A stretch of 34,675 nt of DNA from an uncultured Magnetospirillum sp. (lineage in GTDB: Bacteria; Pseudomonadota; Alphaproteobacteria; Rhodospirillales; Magnetospirillaceae): assembly GCF_903853455.1 (NCBI RefSeq), contig NZ_CAINTR010000106.1, positions 1 through 34,675 on the forward strand, written 5' to 3'. The notes beneath the pieces were generated by a model. It made no database searches. It saw only the letters and a program-made list of their open reading frames with translations, and had not been told where the DNA came from. Shown in pieces: positions 8,674-17,260 of this stretch. Positions within the stretch are counted from its first letter, which is position 1; each line of letters starts with the position of its first letter. The translations under genes were made by a program, and so were the position numbers.

Positions 8674-9071
8674 GCTCACCTCCCAGAGACCCGCGAGTTA
8701 CGCAAGGCCGTTACAATTTGTAACACACAGGGGGGGGGGTAATTAAAGAACAATTATTTATGACATTGCGTAACAATACATCCACGACGCGACCTCCGCG
8801 CAGTCGGATGGCCACCACCAATCCAGCATGTGATCGGAGCGTTCCCGCCCCAAGACGGAATCGCCACGCCAATAGTCATATAATTTTTGCGGTTGTTACC
8901 ATTACCTTGGTATGTATATGCTGTTGGTGGTGGATCGCCCAGCGGGTCTTTCAATGTCGCGGGCAACCGGCCTACCGTCGGCAACGTTCCCACCTTCCGC
9001 TGCCCTTGGCCAACTTAAATATACTATTGCCTGCAATCTGGCCGAGGACGAACAGATCGAGGATGTCGCAC
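8674..9071. promoter_or_regulatory. Divergent control region with a palindrome and a G10 tract
   Basis: About 400 bases between the minus-strand small membrane-protein gene and the plus-strand hemerythrin gene. It contains the 15-base palindrome GTTACAATTTGTAAC at 8710-8724 (7-base arms around one T), a run of ten G at 8730-8739, and an AT-rich stretch right after it. The palindrome is a good operator candidate for the minus-strand unit. The G tract is long enough to slip. A frame in phase with the hemerythrin is open across much of the region. Confidence 0.5.
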
Positions 9072-9593
9072 ATGTCGCATAAAAGGAAACACAGCCACAG
9101 GGCCGCACTCCGGGATGCCGAGGCGTCGCCGCATGCCGCCCCCATGTGTGAATTCACCGCCGACATGTCGGTGGGAATCGTGACCCTCGACGCCGACCAC
9201 ATGGCGATTTTCGAAATCGCGAAGCTTCTGCTCGATACGCCGCACAATCCCGAGCACGCGTTGGTCTTGTCGAGTGTGATCGCCGTTCTCGAAGAAGCCG
9301 TTGACGGCCATTTCCTGCGCGAGGAAAGGGCCATGCGCAAGGCCGGCTATCCGCGGTTGGTGGATCATCGCCGGAAGCACGAAAAATTCCGGGCTCACCT
9401 CAAGACCGTCGCGGAAGCGTACCTGCAAGGAACGACATCGGTTGTCGATGGCCTTCCGTCTTTTGTCTCTCGATGGTTCAGCGACCATATCAGGACGAAA
9501 GACAGCAAATACAAGGATTGGGTCACCAGTTCCGCCGTCGATGACCGACCTCTTGCCTTCCTGTCGATGGAGGCGGAGGACTCAAGACAGTGA
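9072..9593 (+). CDS. Stand-alone bacteriohemerythrin
   Basis: A 173-residue hemerythrin-family protein. Ligand-type residues appear in order in DADHMAIFE, GHFLREE, DHRRKH and DHIRTKD, the pattern of a non-heme di-iron oxygen-binding four-helix bundle. The ATG at 9072 is chosen because GAGG at 9059-9062 has usable spacing; the ATG at 9063 is too close to it. The frame is open further upstream, and an early start at 8760 would add a hydrophobic segment, but that leader is absent from the paralogues. Its C-terminal VDDRPLAFLSMEAED motif recurs in the next two hemerythrins. Likely role: oxygen sensing, storage or delivery in a microaerophile. Confidence 0.85.
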   Translation: MSHKRKHSHRAALRDAEASPHAAPMCEFTADMSVGIVTLDADHMAIFEIAKLLLDTPHNPEHALVLSSVIAVLEEAVDGHFLREERAMRKAGYPRLVDHRRKHEKFRAHLKTVAEAYLQGTTSVVDGLPSFVSRWFSDHIRTKDSKYKDWVTSSAVDDRPLAFLSMEAEDSRQ

Positions 9594-9926
9594 TGTCGAT
9601 GTCATGGCGCACCGGCTGGTAGACATGCCTCGAAGGCGTCAGCACAACCCGGGCGGTGAGCCGCCAGGACGCCCACGCCAACTCAGCCGCCCGCCCCAAC
9701 TCCGGAAGAGACACTGCCGGCGAACTCCAATCCCCAAATTGTCATCTCAGAAATCCTTGCGCATTCCGCTGATGAAATGGTAAATCTGGACTGGAACTGT
9801 AGTTTCACAGCATAACAATCAACCTTGGGTTACACCCCTTACATTCCAAATGTATAATTCCTAGGGATTATTTTTATTGCGACCGCACCTTTAGTATTAT
9901 AGAGTTGCGCTCCAACCCGCTTTGAC
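9594..9926. other. Intergenic stretch with an AT-rich promoter-like end
   Basis: About 330 bases. The first half is GC-rich with no credible gene. The last 120 bases are clearly AT-rich and probably contain the promoter of the response regulator at 9927. No defined operator or terminator was found. Confidence 0.4.
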
Positions 9927-10382
9927 ATGGCGCGTTCCTTGCTCGACAAGATCAAAATCCTTTTGGTGGAAGACAATCCGGGAGATGCGCGCCTAGCGAT
10001 TGTGGCGCTCAGGCTCGCCGAGTTCGATTGCATTGTTGATCATGTCGTCGATGGCGTGGAAGCGCTTGATCGATTGCATGCGAATGTTCATGAGGACAAC
10101 AGAATAAATCTCGTCCTCATGGATATTAATATGCCAAGAATGAACGGTAGAGAAACTCTTGATCGAATAAAGTCAAGCGACACACTTAAAAACACTCACG
10201 TCGTAATGATGTCGACAAGCAATTCCGAGAATGATATCAGCTTCTGCCACAATCATGGCGCCGATGCTTTTTTAACGAAGCCGGCCGATCTTGATGATTT
10301 CGTTGACCAGATTAAAAGTTTAAAGAGTTACGTTTTAACAATCTTGCACAGCCATGGCGTTGCCGAACCAAGCCGTGCGTGA
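9927..10382 (+). CDS. Rcp1-type single-domain response regulator
   Basis: A 151-residue receiver protein with the features of the Rcp1 group: VEDNPGDARL near the N-terminus, phosphoacceptor Asp66 in LMDINMPRMNG, the Ser/Thr-rich switch MMSTSNSENDI, and Lys118 in LTKP. Such regulators usually pair with bacteriophytochrome or other hybrid kinases and lack an output domain. The gene is visibly less GC-rich than its neighbours (many AAT, GAT and TTA codons), suggesting separate acquisition. No clear ribosome site precedes the ATG. It lies between two hemerythrin genes, so its partner may be an oxygen-linked pathway, but this is inference. Confidence 0.9.
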   Translation: MARSLLDKIKILLVEDNPGDARLAIVALRLAEFDCIVDHVVDGVEALDRLHANVHEDNRINLVLMDINMPRMNGRETLDRIKSSDTLKNTHVVMMSTSNSENDISFCHNHGADAFLTKPADLDDFVDQIKSLKSYVLTILHSHGVAEPSRA

Positions 10383-10514
10383 CAGCTGTGCGTGGCAGCA
10401 AGGATTGCGCTCGGCGCCCCAAGAAACCCATCGAGACACCCCTGGACTGACGGCTTCAAGGTCACCACATAAATAGAATGTCAAAGCTATCGGAACCGGG
10501 GGGACTAGCTTAGG

Positions 10515-11045
10515 ATGCCGTTGATGCCGCATAGAATGGTGACAGACCATGAACGTGGAGTAAGTGTGGAGCAGAACTCGCACGGCCCGGCCTCCATATT
10601 CGAATTCACACCCGACATGTCTGTTGGGATTATGTCCATCGATGCAGATCATATGGCCTTCTTTGAACTCGCCAAGCTGATTGCAGAGATACCGAACGAC
10701 GAGAACAGAAACAGCATCGTACTGAGTTCTCTTGCCATACTTGATGAATACGTTGACGGCCACTTCCTTCGTGAGGAAAAGGCCATGCGCAAAGTCAACT
10801 ATCCGCACCTTGCCGGGCACCACTTGAAGCATAACCAGTTCCGAGCCCGCATCCGAGCCATTGGAGATGTGTATCGGGAGGGAACGTTGTCGGCTGTCGA
10901 TGACTTACATTCTCTTGTCGTGCAATGGCTGCGCGGTCATATCGCGACCGAGGACAATCGATATAAAAACTGGCTTACCAGTTCCGTCGTCGATGACCGC
11001 CCCCTCGTCTACTTGGCGATCGAAGCCGAGGACTTTAAAAATTGA
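10515..11045 (+). CDS. Stand-alone bacteriohemerythrin
   Basis: A 176-residue hemerythrin. Candidate di-iron ligands are His46 and Glu51 (DADHMAFFE), His83 and Glu87 (GHFLREE), His102/His106 (GHHLKH) and His142 and Asp147 (GHIATED). It is closely related to the protein at 9072-9593 across the whole domain, including the C-terminal SSVVDDRPLVYLAIEAED motif, so the two are likely duplicates separated by the Rcp1-like gene. The start is uncertain: the ATG at 10515 has poor ribosome-site support and other ATGs lie 9, 21 and 36 bases downstream. Probable oxygen-binding protein. Confidence 0.85.
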   Translation: MPLMPHRMVTDHERGVSVEQNSHGPASIFEFTPDMSVGIMSIDADHMAFFELAKLIAEIPNDENRNSIVLSSLAILDEYVDGHFLREEKAMRKVNYPHLAGHHLKHNQFRARIRAIGDVYREGTLSAVDDLHSLVVQWLRGHIATEDNRYKNWLTSSVVDDRPLVYLAIEAEDFKN

Positions 11046-11265
11046 ACCTGGGACCGTGGCTGTTTCCCGGACAGAACGACGGACATCCATAGACGAGACG
11101 CCTTTCATGCGCCCCACCCGGGTGTCGGCCCGTCGCCCCTTGCTTCATCTGGAGGCGGGGCATTGGGGAAAAGCCGATCAACAGGTCGGCTCGCCTGTGC
11201 CGCAAGATCCAGCCCCCTACAATTCGCGGGGGATTGAAAGCCGAGATCACGGATAAGGTGGACAG

Positions 11266-12660
11266 ATGAGTGACGGGCGAACCGAATCTCCGCCGATCAT
11301 CGAGTGGTCCGAAGCGCTGTCGATTGGCAATGCCGCCATCGACAACGACCACAAGGCCTTCATCGAACTTGCCAGGCTTTTGAGGGGCCTCGAAAAAGAC
11401 AATGACAGTTACGCTATAATTGTCGAAAGCATGCTGCTTATGCTTGAGGAGTACATTGCCGGGCACTTCCTCCGTGAAGAGAAGGCGATGAAAGCGGTTA
11501 ATTTCAGGCATTTCCCGCAACACCATCACGACCACAACACGTTCCGCAACAACATAGCAGGAATAATAAAAAGCTATCGCGATGGTGTTAAGTCCGCCAT
11601 CGACAACCTGCACGATACGCTCACAAGTTGGCTGATGGATCACATTTCCTATGAAGACATGAAATTGAAACCATGCCTTCAAGACCATGCGGTTGACAAT
11701 CGCCCATTGGTCTTCCTTGCCATGGAGGCACAGGAAGACAGGGAACCCGTCAAGAAAGCAGTCCCGCCGTCCGGGAACAAAAAACTATCATTACAGATAG
11801 ATTTCTCGAAAGTCAGAGCCCTTATCTGCGAGCCAAGCGGCATCATCCGGTCCGCCATACGCTTGGCGCTCAATGAGCTTGGCGTTTGCAATATCGATGA
11901 GGCGAGCACATTCGTGGCCATCGACAAGGCCTGTGAGGAAGGTGGCCACCAACTTCTGATCTTGAACCAAGAGATCGAGGGCAACGATGCCACATATTTC
12001 ATCCGTCAACTGCGGTCCCTGAATACGGATCGCGACCCGTTCGTCGTGACGGTGCTGCTGCTGACGTCGCGGGATGAAGACACCGTGCGGGCGGCCATGA
12101 ATTCCGGTTCGGACTCGTTGCTTCTGATCCCCTTTTCAACCGGACAGTTGAAGGATCAGATCAAGGGGCAGGCGGAACGGCGCAAGCCATTCGTCGTCAC
12201 CCAGGAATACATCGGAGCGGAACGCCGAATCCAACCCCGCCCCGGCAGCAATTCCGCCCCCCAGATCCCCGTTCCCAATCCGGTGCAGGCATGGGGTCTG
12301 TCGGTTCCGCCCGATCAATACGAACAGATGAAGACCCTGGCGATCCAATCCATCGCCGTCGCCCGCATCAAAAGCCTCGCCGGCGCCATCGAATACGAAT
12401 GCAACGCCCTGACGGTCGCGATCCGCGACAGCGCCGCGTCCAACGAATCCTCGTTTCGCAGCCTTGCCAAGTTGGAGAGCGTCACCGAGGAATTGCGGGA
12501 CAAGGCGAATCGATTCCTGGGAAATCCTCCCGACGGCGTTGCCGCATTCCGGGCGCGATGCCAGGAATTGAAAGCCCATCCAGGGAAACTCACATTCGGC
12601 GATATTGAGGCGTTGTCCCAGGCGGGGCGGGAGATCACCAGCCATTATATAGCCCGGTGA
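11266..12660 (+). CDS. Bacteriohemerythrin fused to a degenerate receiver module
   Basis: A 464-residue two-part protein; AAGGTGG precedes the ATG. Residues 1-157 form a hemerythrin domain with His29, Glu34, His67, Glu71, His86/His90, His126 and Asp131, ending in VDNRPLVFLAMEAQED as in the two upstream hemerythrins. Residues about 182-302 form a receiver-like domain in which the phosphoacceptor position is Asn (LLILN, Asn234) and the conserved Lys is lost (LLLIPFS). The linker motif RKPFVVTQEYIGAERR and a helical tail follow, matching the protein at 1532-2437. The design suggests that oxygen or redox state at the di-iron site is passed to a partner through a non-phosphorylated receiver. It ends convergently with mamZ. 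Confidence 0.88.
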   Translation: MSDGRTESPPIIEWSEALSIGNAAIDNDHKAFIELARLLRGLEKDNDSYAIIVESMLLMLEEYIAGHFLREEKAMKAVNFRHFPQHHHDHNTFRNNIAGIIKSYRDGVKSAIDNLHDTLTSWLMDHISYEDMKLKPCLQDHAVDNRPLVFLAMEAQEDREPVKKAVPPSGNKKLSLQIDFSKVRALICEPSGIIRSAIRLALNELGVCNIDEASTFVAIDKACEEGGHQLLILNQEIEGNDATYFIRQLRSLNTDRDPFVVTVLLLTSRDEDTVRAAMNSGSDSLLLIPFSTGQLKDQIKGQAERRKPFVVTQEYIGAERRIQPRPGSNSAPQIPVPNPVQAWGLSVPPDQYEQMKTLAIQSIAVARIKSLAGAIEYECNALTVAIRDSAASNESSFRSLAKLESVTEELRDKANRFLGNPPDGVAAFRARCQELKAHPGKLTFGDIEALSQAGREITSHYIAR

Positions 12661-12769
12661 TATCCGATCTGGACGATTACCTTTTGACCGCATAGGTTCG
12701 GGACAAGACTCGATCAGGCTCCGAACCGGTGCGGACGGTGGCGACGCACCACGGAAATCCCCCCACTCC

Positions 12770-14698
12770 TCAGTCGATTCGCAGGGCGCGCAGGACGTTT
12801 CCGCCCCGCCACTGGTGGAACCGATACCACAGCAGAACGACGACAGCCGCCGCGTAGACATAGGGCTCGCCGTTCTCGTGGTTGGCAGCGAGGATAAAGT
12901 GCAACGCCACTAGGCCATTGATGACGTAGGTGGCACTGTGCAGCTTCTTCCAGCGCTTGCCGCCGATCCGCTTGATCTGGCTGTTGGCCGAGGTGAAGGC
13001 CAGCGGGATCAGCAGGCAGAAGGCCCCCAGGCCGAGCAGGATGAACGGCCGCTTGTATATGTCGGCTGACATGTCGCCCAGGTTCAAGGCCCACTCCAGC
13101 GTCACATAGGCCAGAACGTGCAGCACCGCGTAGAAGAACGCGAACAGCCCGATCATGCGCCGGTACTTGGCCAGGGACTTGATGCCGGTGATCTCTTGCA
13201 CCGGGCGCATGGCCAGCGAGATAATCAGGAAGGTGAAGGCCCAATCGCCGAGATAGCGGTTGACGAAGCCGACGGGGGCCTCGCCCAGGGAGCCGTTGGA
13301 GATGTATCCCTCGATGACGCTGCGACCGATCAGCCAGACGAAGGGCAGCGCCGCCGTCAGGAACACCAGCGGCTTCCAATCCACCTTGCGGGTGGATTTG
13401 AGGTGATGGTCGCAGGTTTCGTCGATGCCATTGGCCAGCAGCCAGGCGGCGTAGAGGGTCACCAGCATCTTGCCCGTCCCCATCAGGACGAACGGGGCGC
13501 GAGGGCCGAGAGCATCGAAATAATAGCCGCCGCTTTGGACCAGCATGACGGTGCCCAGGCCCCCGACCAGATAGCCCGCCCCCACCATGGCCCCCAGGAT
13601 GGGCTTGGGCGAGACGTCCACCGTCAGGACCTGAAGGGTCACGAAGCAGCCCGCATGGCCGATGCCCACCATCAGCAGCGGCAACGCCACCAGCCAGTTG
13701 AAGGGATTGGCGAACATTCCCAGCCAGATGTAACCCACCGCCGCCAGGGACAGGCTGGCGCCGATGGCGGAAATACGGCTGTGCCGCTCGATGAAGGATC
13801 GCCACAGCGGCACCGCCGCCAGAACCGCCAGCCCCAGCAGGCCGATCATCACGGCGGCGTGGGCGGTGGCGTAGGTGCGGGTCACCCCCACCAGGTCGGA
13901 TACGGAAATGCACCACAGCGAGAAGAACAGGCTGAGGATGATCACGTCGGCGCGGGTGTAGAAGGCCGCGGCGAAGGCCAATTGCATGCGCGGATCGCTG
14001 GTGATCACCGTCCATACCTGCCTGAGGGGGTGTTCCCCCCCCTCGACATTCTGAGGCTGGGCCACGTCCCGCAGAGTCTTGCGCGTCATCTGGAACCCGG
14101 CGATGCCGGCCAGCAACGGCAAGCACATGATGATGAACACGCCGCCCTGGTAATCGGCCATCTGCATGATGATGGCGGACAGCATGGTGCCGCCGAACAC
14201 CATCATGAACACGATGTTCCCCATCAAACGCGGCCGGTTGGCGTGGGAAGACACATCGCCCACCAGGGTCGAAAGCTGCAACTGGACGGTATCGGCCCCC
14301 ACGGTCAGCAGCACCCGCGTCAGGTAGAACAGCACCAGCCCGGCGGCGCCGAAGGCCAGCCCCATTTGCAGGCTGAGCAGCGACATCGCCGCGCCGCCCA
14401 CCGCGATCAAGAAGCCCACCGCGATAATCCGAACCCGTCCGATGCGATCCGACAGCAGGCCGAACCACCCCACGCAGACGATCGAGACGATCTCCGCCAC
14501 CACTTGGATGTCGGCGTTGACCGCGCCTTCCTTCTCGAAAGCGATGCCGAAGATCTTGTCCAGCAGCAGAGGCTGTAAGGAGATGGACAGCGCCGCTACC
14601 AGCGCGCCAACGGTCATCAGCAGGTAGATGACGTTCCATTGGGTGGAGGCGAAGCCGGTCGCTGCCCCGCGGTCCGGGGCCTTAGCGTTCCTCGGCAT
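12770..14698 (-). CDS. mamZ: Magnetosome protein MamZ (MFS transporter plus ferric-reductase-like domain)
   Basis: A 642-residue membrane protein. The N-terminal two thirds is a major-facilitator fold with many helices and the signature GLLSDRIGRVRII between helices 2 and 3. The C-terminal part, from about 450, is a YedZ/ferric-reductase-like membrane domain with conserved His residues, e.g. in YAVLHVLAYVTLEW and HSATYVINGLVALHFIL. This fusion is the hallmark of MamZ, which with MamX and MamH is implicated in iron transport and redox control of magnetite formation in Magnetospirillum. The ATG at 14698 overlaps the end of mamX by 17 bases, showing translational coupling; longer in-frame starts would run deep into mamX. 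The usual next gene, ftsZm, is absent: a convergent hemerythrin-receiver gene follows. Confidence 0.93.
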   Translation of the reverse strand: MPRNAKAPDRGAATGFASTQWNVIYLLMTVGALVAALSISLQPLLLDKIFGIAFEKEGAVNADIQVVAEIVSIVCVGWFGLLSDRIGRVRIIAVGFLIAVGGAAMSLLSLQMGLAFGAAGLVLFYLTRVLLTVGADTVQLQLSTLVGDVSSHANRPRLMGNIVFMMVFGGTMLSAIIMQMADYQGGVFIIMCLPLLAGIAGFQMTRKTLRDVAQPQNVEGGEHPLRQVWTVITSDPRMQLAFAAAFYTRADVIILSLFFSLWCISVSDLVGVTRTYATAHAAVMIGLLGLAVLAAVPLWRSFIERHSRISAIGASLSLAAVGYIWLGMFANPFNWLVALPLLMVGIGHAGCFVTLQVLTVDVSPKPILGAMVGAGYLVGGLGTVMLVQSGGYYFDALGPRAPFVLMGTGKMLVTLYAAWLLANGIDETCDHHLKSTRKVDWKPLVFLTAALPFVWLIGRSVIEGYISNGSLGEAPVGFVNRYLGDWAFTFLIISLAMRPVQEITGIKSLAKYRRMIGLFAFFYAVLHVLAYVTLEWALNLGDMSADIYKRPFILLGLGAFCLLIPLAFTSANSQIKRIGGKRWKKLHSATYVINGLVALHFILAANHENGEPYVYAAAVVVLLWYRFHQWRGGNVLRALRID

Positions 14699-15494
14699 CC
14701 ATGCCTCCCGCTTCCGCCCAGAGGCCGTTGAGGTGATTGTCGCGCAGGGCGCACACCTCGCCGTTGGCCATGACGCTCTTTCCGTAATCCAGCCCCGCAC
14801 TCCCCTGCAATGGATCGCGGAACGCGGTGCCCTTGACGAACATGCCGGGGCGAACCACGCACCCCTCCGCCTGCAAGAACCATCGCGGAGCCAGGTCGAT
14901 CCACATGGGCGGATTGATCCCGTCGTTGATCTGAATGTAAATGTCGCCCCAGACCGAGCGGGTGCCGGCACCGGCGACGCTCACGACCTTGCCCTGGTAG
15001 CGGAATGGCACCATCCGCTCATGCGCCTCGTTGCCCAGGGCGACGGGGGCCGGAGCCACCGCCAAGGCCACGCTCACCGCCTCGGGCAAGGGCATGCCCT
15101 GCATCGCCGCTGTCGCCGGAACGGCATCCGCCTTGCCGGCCCTGGCGACGCTGCCCTTCTTCACGATGGTATGGCAACTGGCGCAGGCCATATTTTCGCG
15201 CCCGTCCACATGCGGCGCCGGCGTCCCCTGGACGATCGGCAGCGTGCCGGCACCTGGACCGGCGGCGGCCGTGGGCGGAGCGACGATGTGGCAGCTGGAG
15301 CACACCATCTTCTCGCGACCGTCCCGATGGGGGGCGGCCATCCCGGCGACGATGGGCGGTGCCATGTCGTAGGTATGATCATCCCACGGATTGGCCTTGA
15401 ACACGGCGGTCAGCACCAAGGCCATGCTGAAGGCAATGCCCAGCGCCATGATCCAAACCGCGATGTCGGGATGCGCAACGGCCTTGGGGTTCAC
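14682..15494 (-). CDS. mamX: Magnetosome protein MamX (double magnetochrome)
   Basis: A 270-residue protein with one N-terminal membrane helix (about 13-33) and two c-type heme motifs, CSSCH at 65-69 and CASCH at 104-108. Each lies in a repeat with a PxxIVxGxxAPHxDGRExMxC pattern, the magnetochrome domain known only from magnetotactic bacteria. The C-terminal 120 residues form a beta-rich domain (WGDIYIQINDGINPPMWID). MamX is thought to transfer electrons and help balance ferrous and ferric iron during magnetite growth, together with MamZ, whose gene overlaps its 3' end. Translation probably begins at GTG 15494, although no strong ribosome site is visible. The gene upstream is an outer-membrane efflux protein instead of mamY, 180 bases away. 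Confidence 0.93.
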   Translation of the reverse strand: MNPKAVAHPDIAVWIMALGIAFSMALVLTAVFKANPWDDHTYDMAPPIVAGMAAPHRDGREKMVCSSCHIVAPPTAAAGPGAGTLPIVQGTPAPHVDGRENMACASCHTIVKKGSVARAGKADAVPATAAMQGMPLPEAVSVALAVAPAPVALGNEAHERMVPFRYQGKVVSVAGAGTRSVWGDIYIQINDGINPPMWIDLAPRWFLQAEGCVVRPGMFVKGTAFRDPLQGSAGLDYGKSVMANGEVCALRDNHLNGLWAEAGGMDAEER

Positions 15495-15564
15495 GAGAAT
15501 TCGACTACCGTCAAAGTGATTTTACCGATTCCCGATACAGCATTGGCAGCGCCAATCGTGAAAG

Positions 15565-15583
15565 GCCCTGAACGTCTCAGGGC
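15565..15583 (-). terminator. Possible terminator between the efflux operon and mamX
   Basis: A 7-bp stem (GCCCTGA/TCAGGGC) with a 5-base loop lies between the end of the outer-membrane efflux gene and mamX. Read on the minus strand, the stem is followed by CTTTCACG, a weak T-tract. It could reduce read-through from the efflux genes into mamXZ. Confidence 0.4.
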
Positions 15584-15674
15584 AGGAGTTTCTCATATTC
15601 CAATGCGCAATGGAATGACCATCAGCCCCCGCTCCTCCGCAACGCCGCTCGGGAGGAAGAGCTTGTCGACATCT

Positions 15675-17258
15675 CTAATACGGCCATGCCCTTTCCAGCC
15701 AACTGGGGGGTTTCCCATCCGTCTTGCCGTCATTCGCGGCGGTGATGCCGGTGGTGTCGGTTCGATTCCACCACCCTCCGCCAAGAGCCTGGAATAATGC
15801 CGCGGTATCGGCGTAGCGGTTGGCCTGGGTTTGCACCAGATTGATGCGCGCCTGGATTTCGATCTGCTGCGCGGCCAGCAGCGCGGGATAACTGATCGCC
15901 CCGAGCTCCAACTGCTGGCGGGTGATCTGAAGGCTTTCCCTGGCTTTGCTTGCCGTCGTCGCCGCCGATTGCAACGCCTTGGCATCAAGCCGGAGAGCGG
16001 AAAGGGCGTCGGCGACGTTCTGGAACGCGGTGATGACCGCCGTCCGGTAATCGGCTTCCGCCTGTTCCAGGGCGGCTTCGGCGGCACGCTGCTTGTGCAT
16101 GAGGGAGAAGCCGTCGAAAATGGTCTGCGCCACGCTTCCCCCCAAGGTCCAGAACCCGGTTCCCGGCGTGAACAGGCCCACCTTGGTGGGACTGTATCCC
16201 TCGTCCTTCCCGGTGATCAGCGACGCGACACTGCCCATGTCGGCCGTCAGATTGATGAGCGGAAGCCGATTGGCGATGGCGACGCCGACCTGGGCGCTGG
16301 CTGCGTGAAGATTGGCCTCGGCCTGCCGAATGTCGGGCCGCTGCTCAACCAGCTTGGACGGCAAACTGACCGGCAGATCCCGGGGGAGCTGCAACGACGC
16401 CAGTTCGAATGTCTCGGCCGGTTCCTCATGCGGCAGGCGTCCGAGCAGAGCGGTCAGGGCATCGCGTTGCTGCTCCAGCTGCTTTTCCAGCGGAGGCAGC
16501 GTCTGTTCCAGTTGAGCCAGTGCAGCCTCCTGCGCCACCACATCGGCCTCGGCGATTTGTCCCAGGGCAAACTGACGACGGAGAATGTCGAGCAGTTCGC
16601 GCTCGCCCCGGATTATTTCCTCGGTCGCGACAATCTGCCCACGCAACGACGCTTCATTGATGGCCGCCACCACCACATTCGACGTCAGCGTCAAATAGGT
16701 GGCCTCCAGTTGGAACCGCTGGGCCTCGGCCTGGGCTTCCAATCCCTCGACCTGCCGCCAGTTGGCCCCCCAAACGTCCGGCGTGTAGGCGACGCTGAGT
16801 TGAGCCGTATGGAGATTGGTGACGGGGGATGTTTGGGTCGTCGATCCCGAGACGCTGCCGCCGGCATTCTTCGTGCGAGTGGAACTGAAGCTGCCTTGAA
16901 CGGTCGGCGCGAAGGCACCGATCTGCGCCGAGAGATTCTCCTCCGCGACCCGCAGGGCCGCCTGGGCGGAACGCATGCTGGGATTGGCGGCGAGCGCCCG
17001 CTTGATCAAGGCATTGAGCGGCTCGGAATGGAACAAGGTCCACCACTCCGCGGGAATATCCCTGCCCGGCAGAAAGTGTTGCGCCTCGCCCCCGGCGACC
17101 TCGGTCGCGACGGTCTCGGCCGGCAGCGGCTTGGCGGCATAGGTTTCGGTCTCGGGGGCCGCCGGCCTTACGAAGTCCGGTCCCACGCAGCCGCACAGCA
17201 GGGCCGCCGCCAGCAGGCTGGTGACGGGAAAAGTTCTCCATATCCGCATTGAACGCAT
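15675..17258 (-). CDS. NodT/TolC-like outer-membrane efflux lipoprotein
   Basis: A 527-residue outer-membrane factor. The signal peptide ends in a lipobox (LLCGC), so it is probably lipidated. Two repeated helical halves with Ala/Gln-rich heptads (AQAALRVAEENLSAQIGAF and later PDIRQAEANLHAASAQVGVA) are the TolC-type fold. In a CzcCBA-type system this protein is the exit duct that connects the RND pump and periplasmic adaptor to the outside. It starts 2 bases after the stop of the pump gene, so it is the last gene of a tightly packed operon. A start at 17249 (MRIW) is also possible. Substrate follows from the partner pump: divalent heavy-metal ions. Confidence 0.9.
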   Translation of the reverse strand: MRSMRIWRTFPVTSLLAAALLCGCVGPDFVRPAAPETETYAAKPLPAETVATEVAGGEAQHFLPGRDIPAEWWTLFHSEPLNALIKRALAANPSMRSAQAALRVAEENLSAQIGAFAPTVQGSFSSTRTKNAGGSVSGSTTQTSPVTNLHTAQLSVAYTPDVWGANWRQVEGLEAQAEAQRFQLEATYLTLTSNVVVAAINEASLRGQIVATEEIIRGERELLDILRRQFALGQIAEADVVAQEAALAQLEQTLPPLEKQLEQQRDALTALLGRLPHEEPAETFELASLQLPRDLPVSLPSKLVEQRPDIRQAEANLHAASAQVGVAIANRLPLINLTADMGSVASLITGKDEGYSPTKVGLFTPGTGFWTLGGSVAQTIFDGFSLMHKQRAAEAALEQAEADYRTAVITAFQNVADALSALRLDAKALQSAATTASKARESLQITRQQLELGAISYPALLAAQQIEIQARINLVQTQANRYADTAALFQALGGGWWNRTDTTGITAANDGKTDGKPPSWLERAWPY

Positions 17259-17260
17259 CC

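Noticed and set aside
13118-14578. A 486-codon plus-strand frame opposite mamZ.
   Set aside because: It is antisense to a well-conserved gene and its product is a His/Gly/Gln-rich low-complexity translation.
15748-15783. A tRNA/tmRNA 3'-end look-alike (GGTTCGATTCCACC followed by CCGCCA).
   Set aside because: It lies inside the C-terminal coding sequence of the outer-membrane efflux protein; the five bases on either side of the TTCGATT loop do not pair, and no acceptor, D or anticodon arm is found upstream.
15831-17252. A 473-codon plus-strand frame opposite the outer-membrane efflux gene.
   Set aside because: Antisense shadow of a clearly recognisable lipoprotein gene; Arg/Gly/Leu-rich with no domain.
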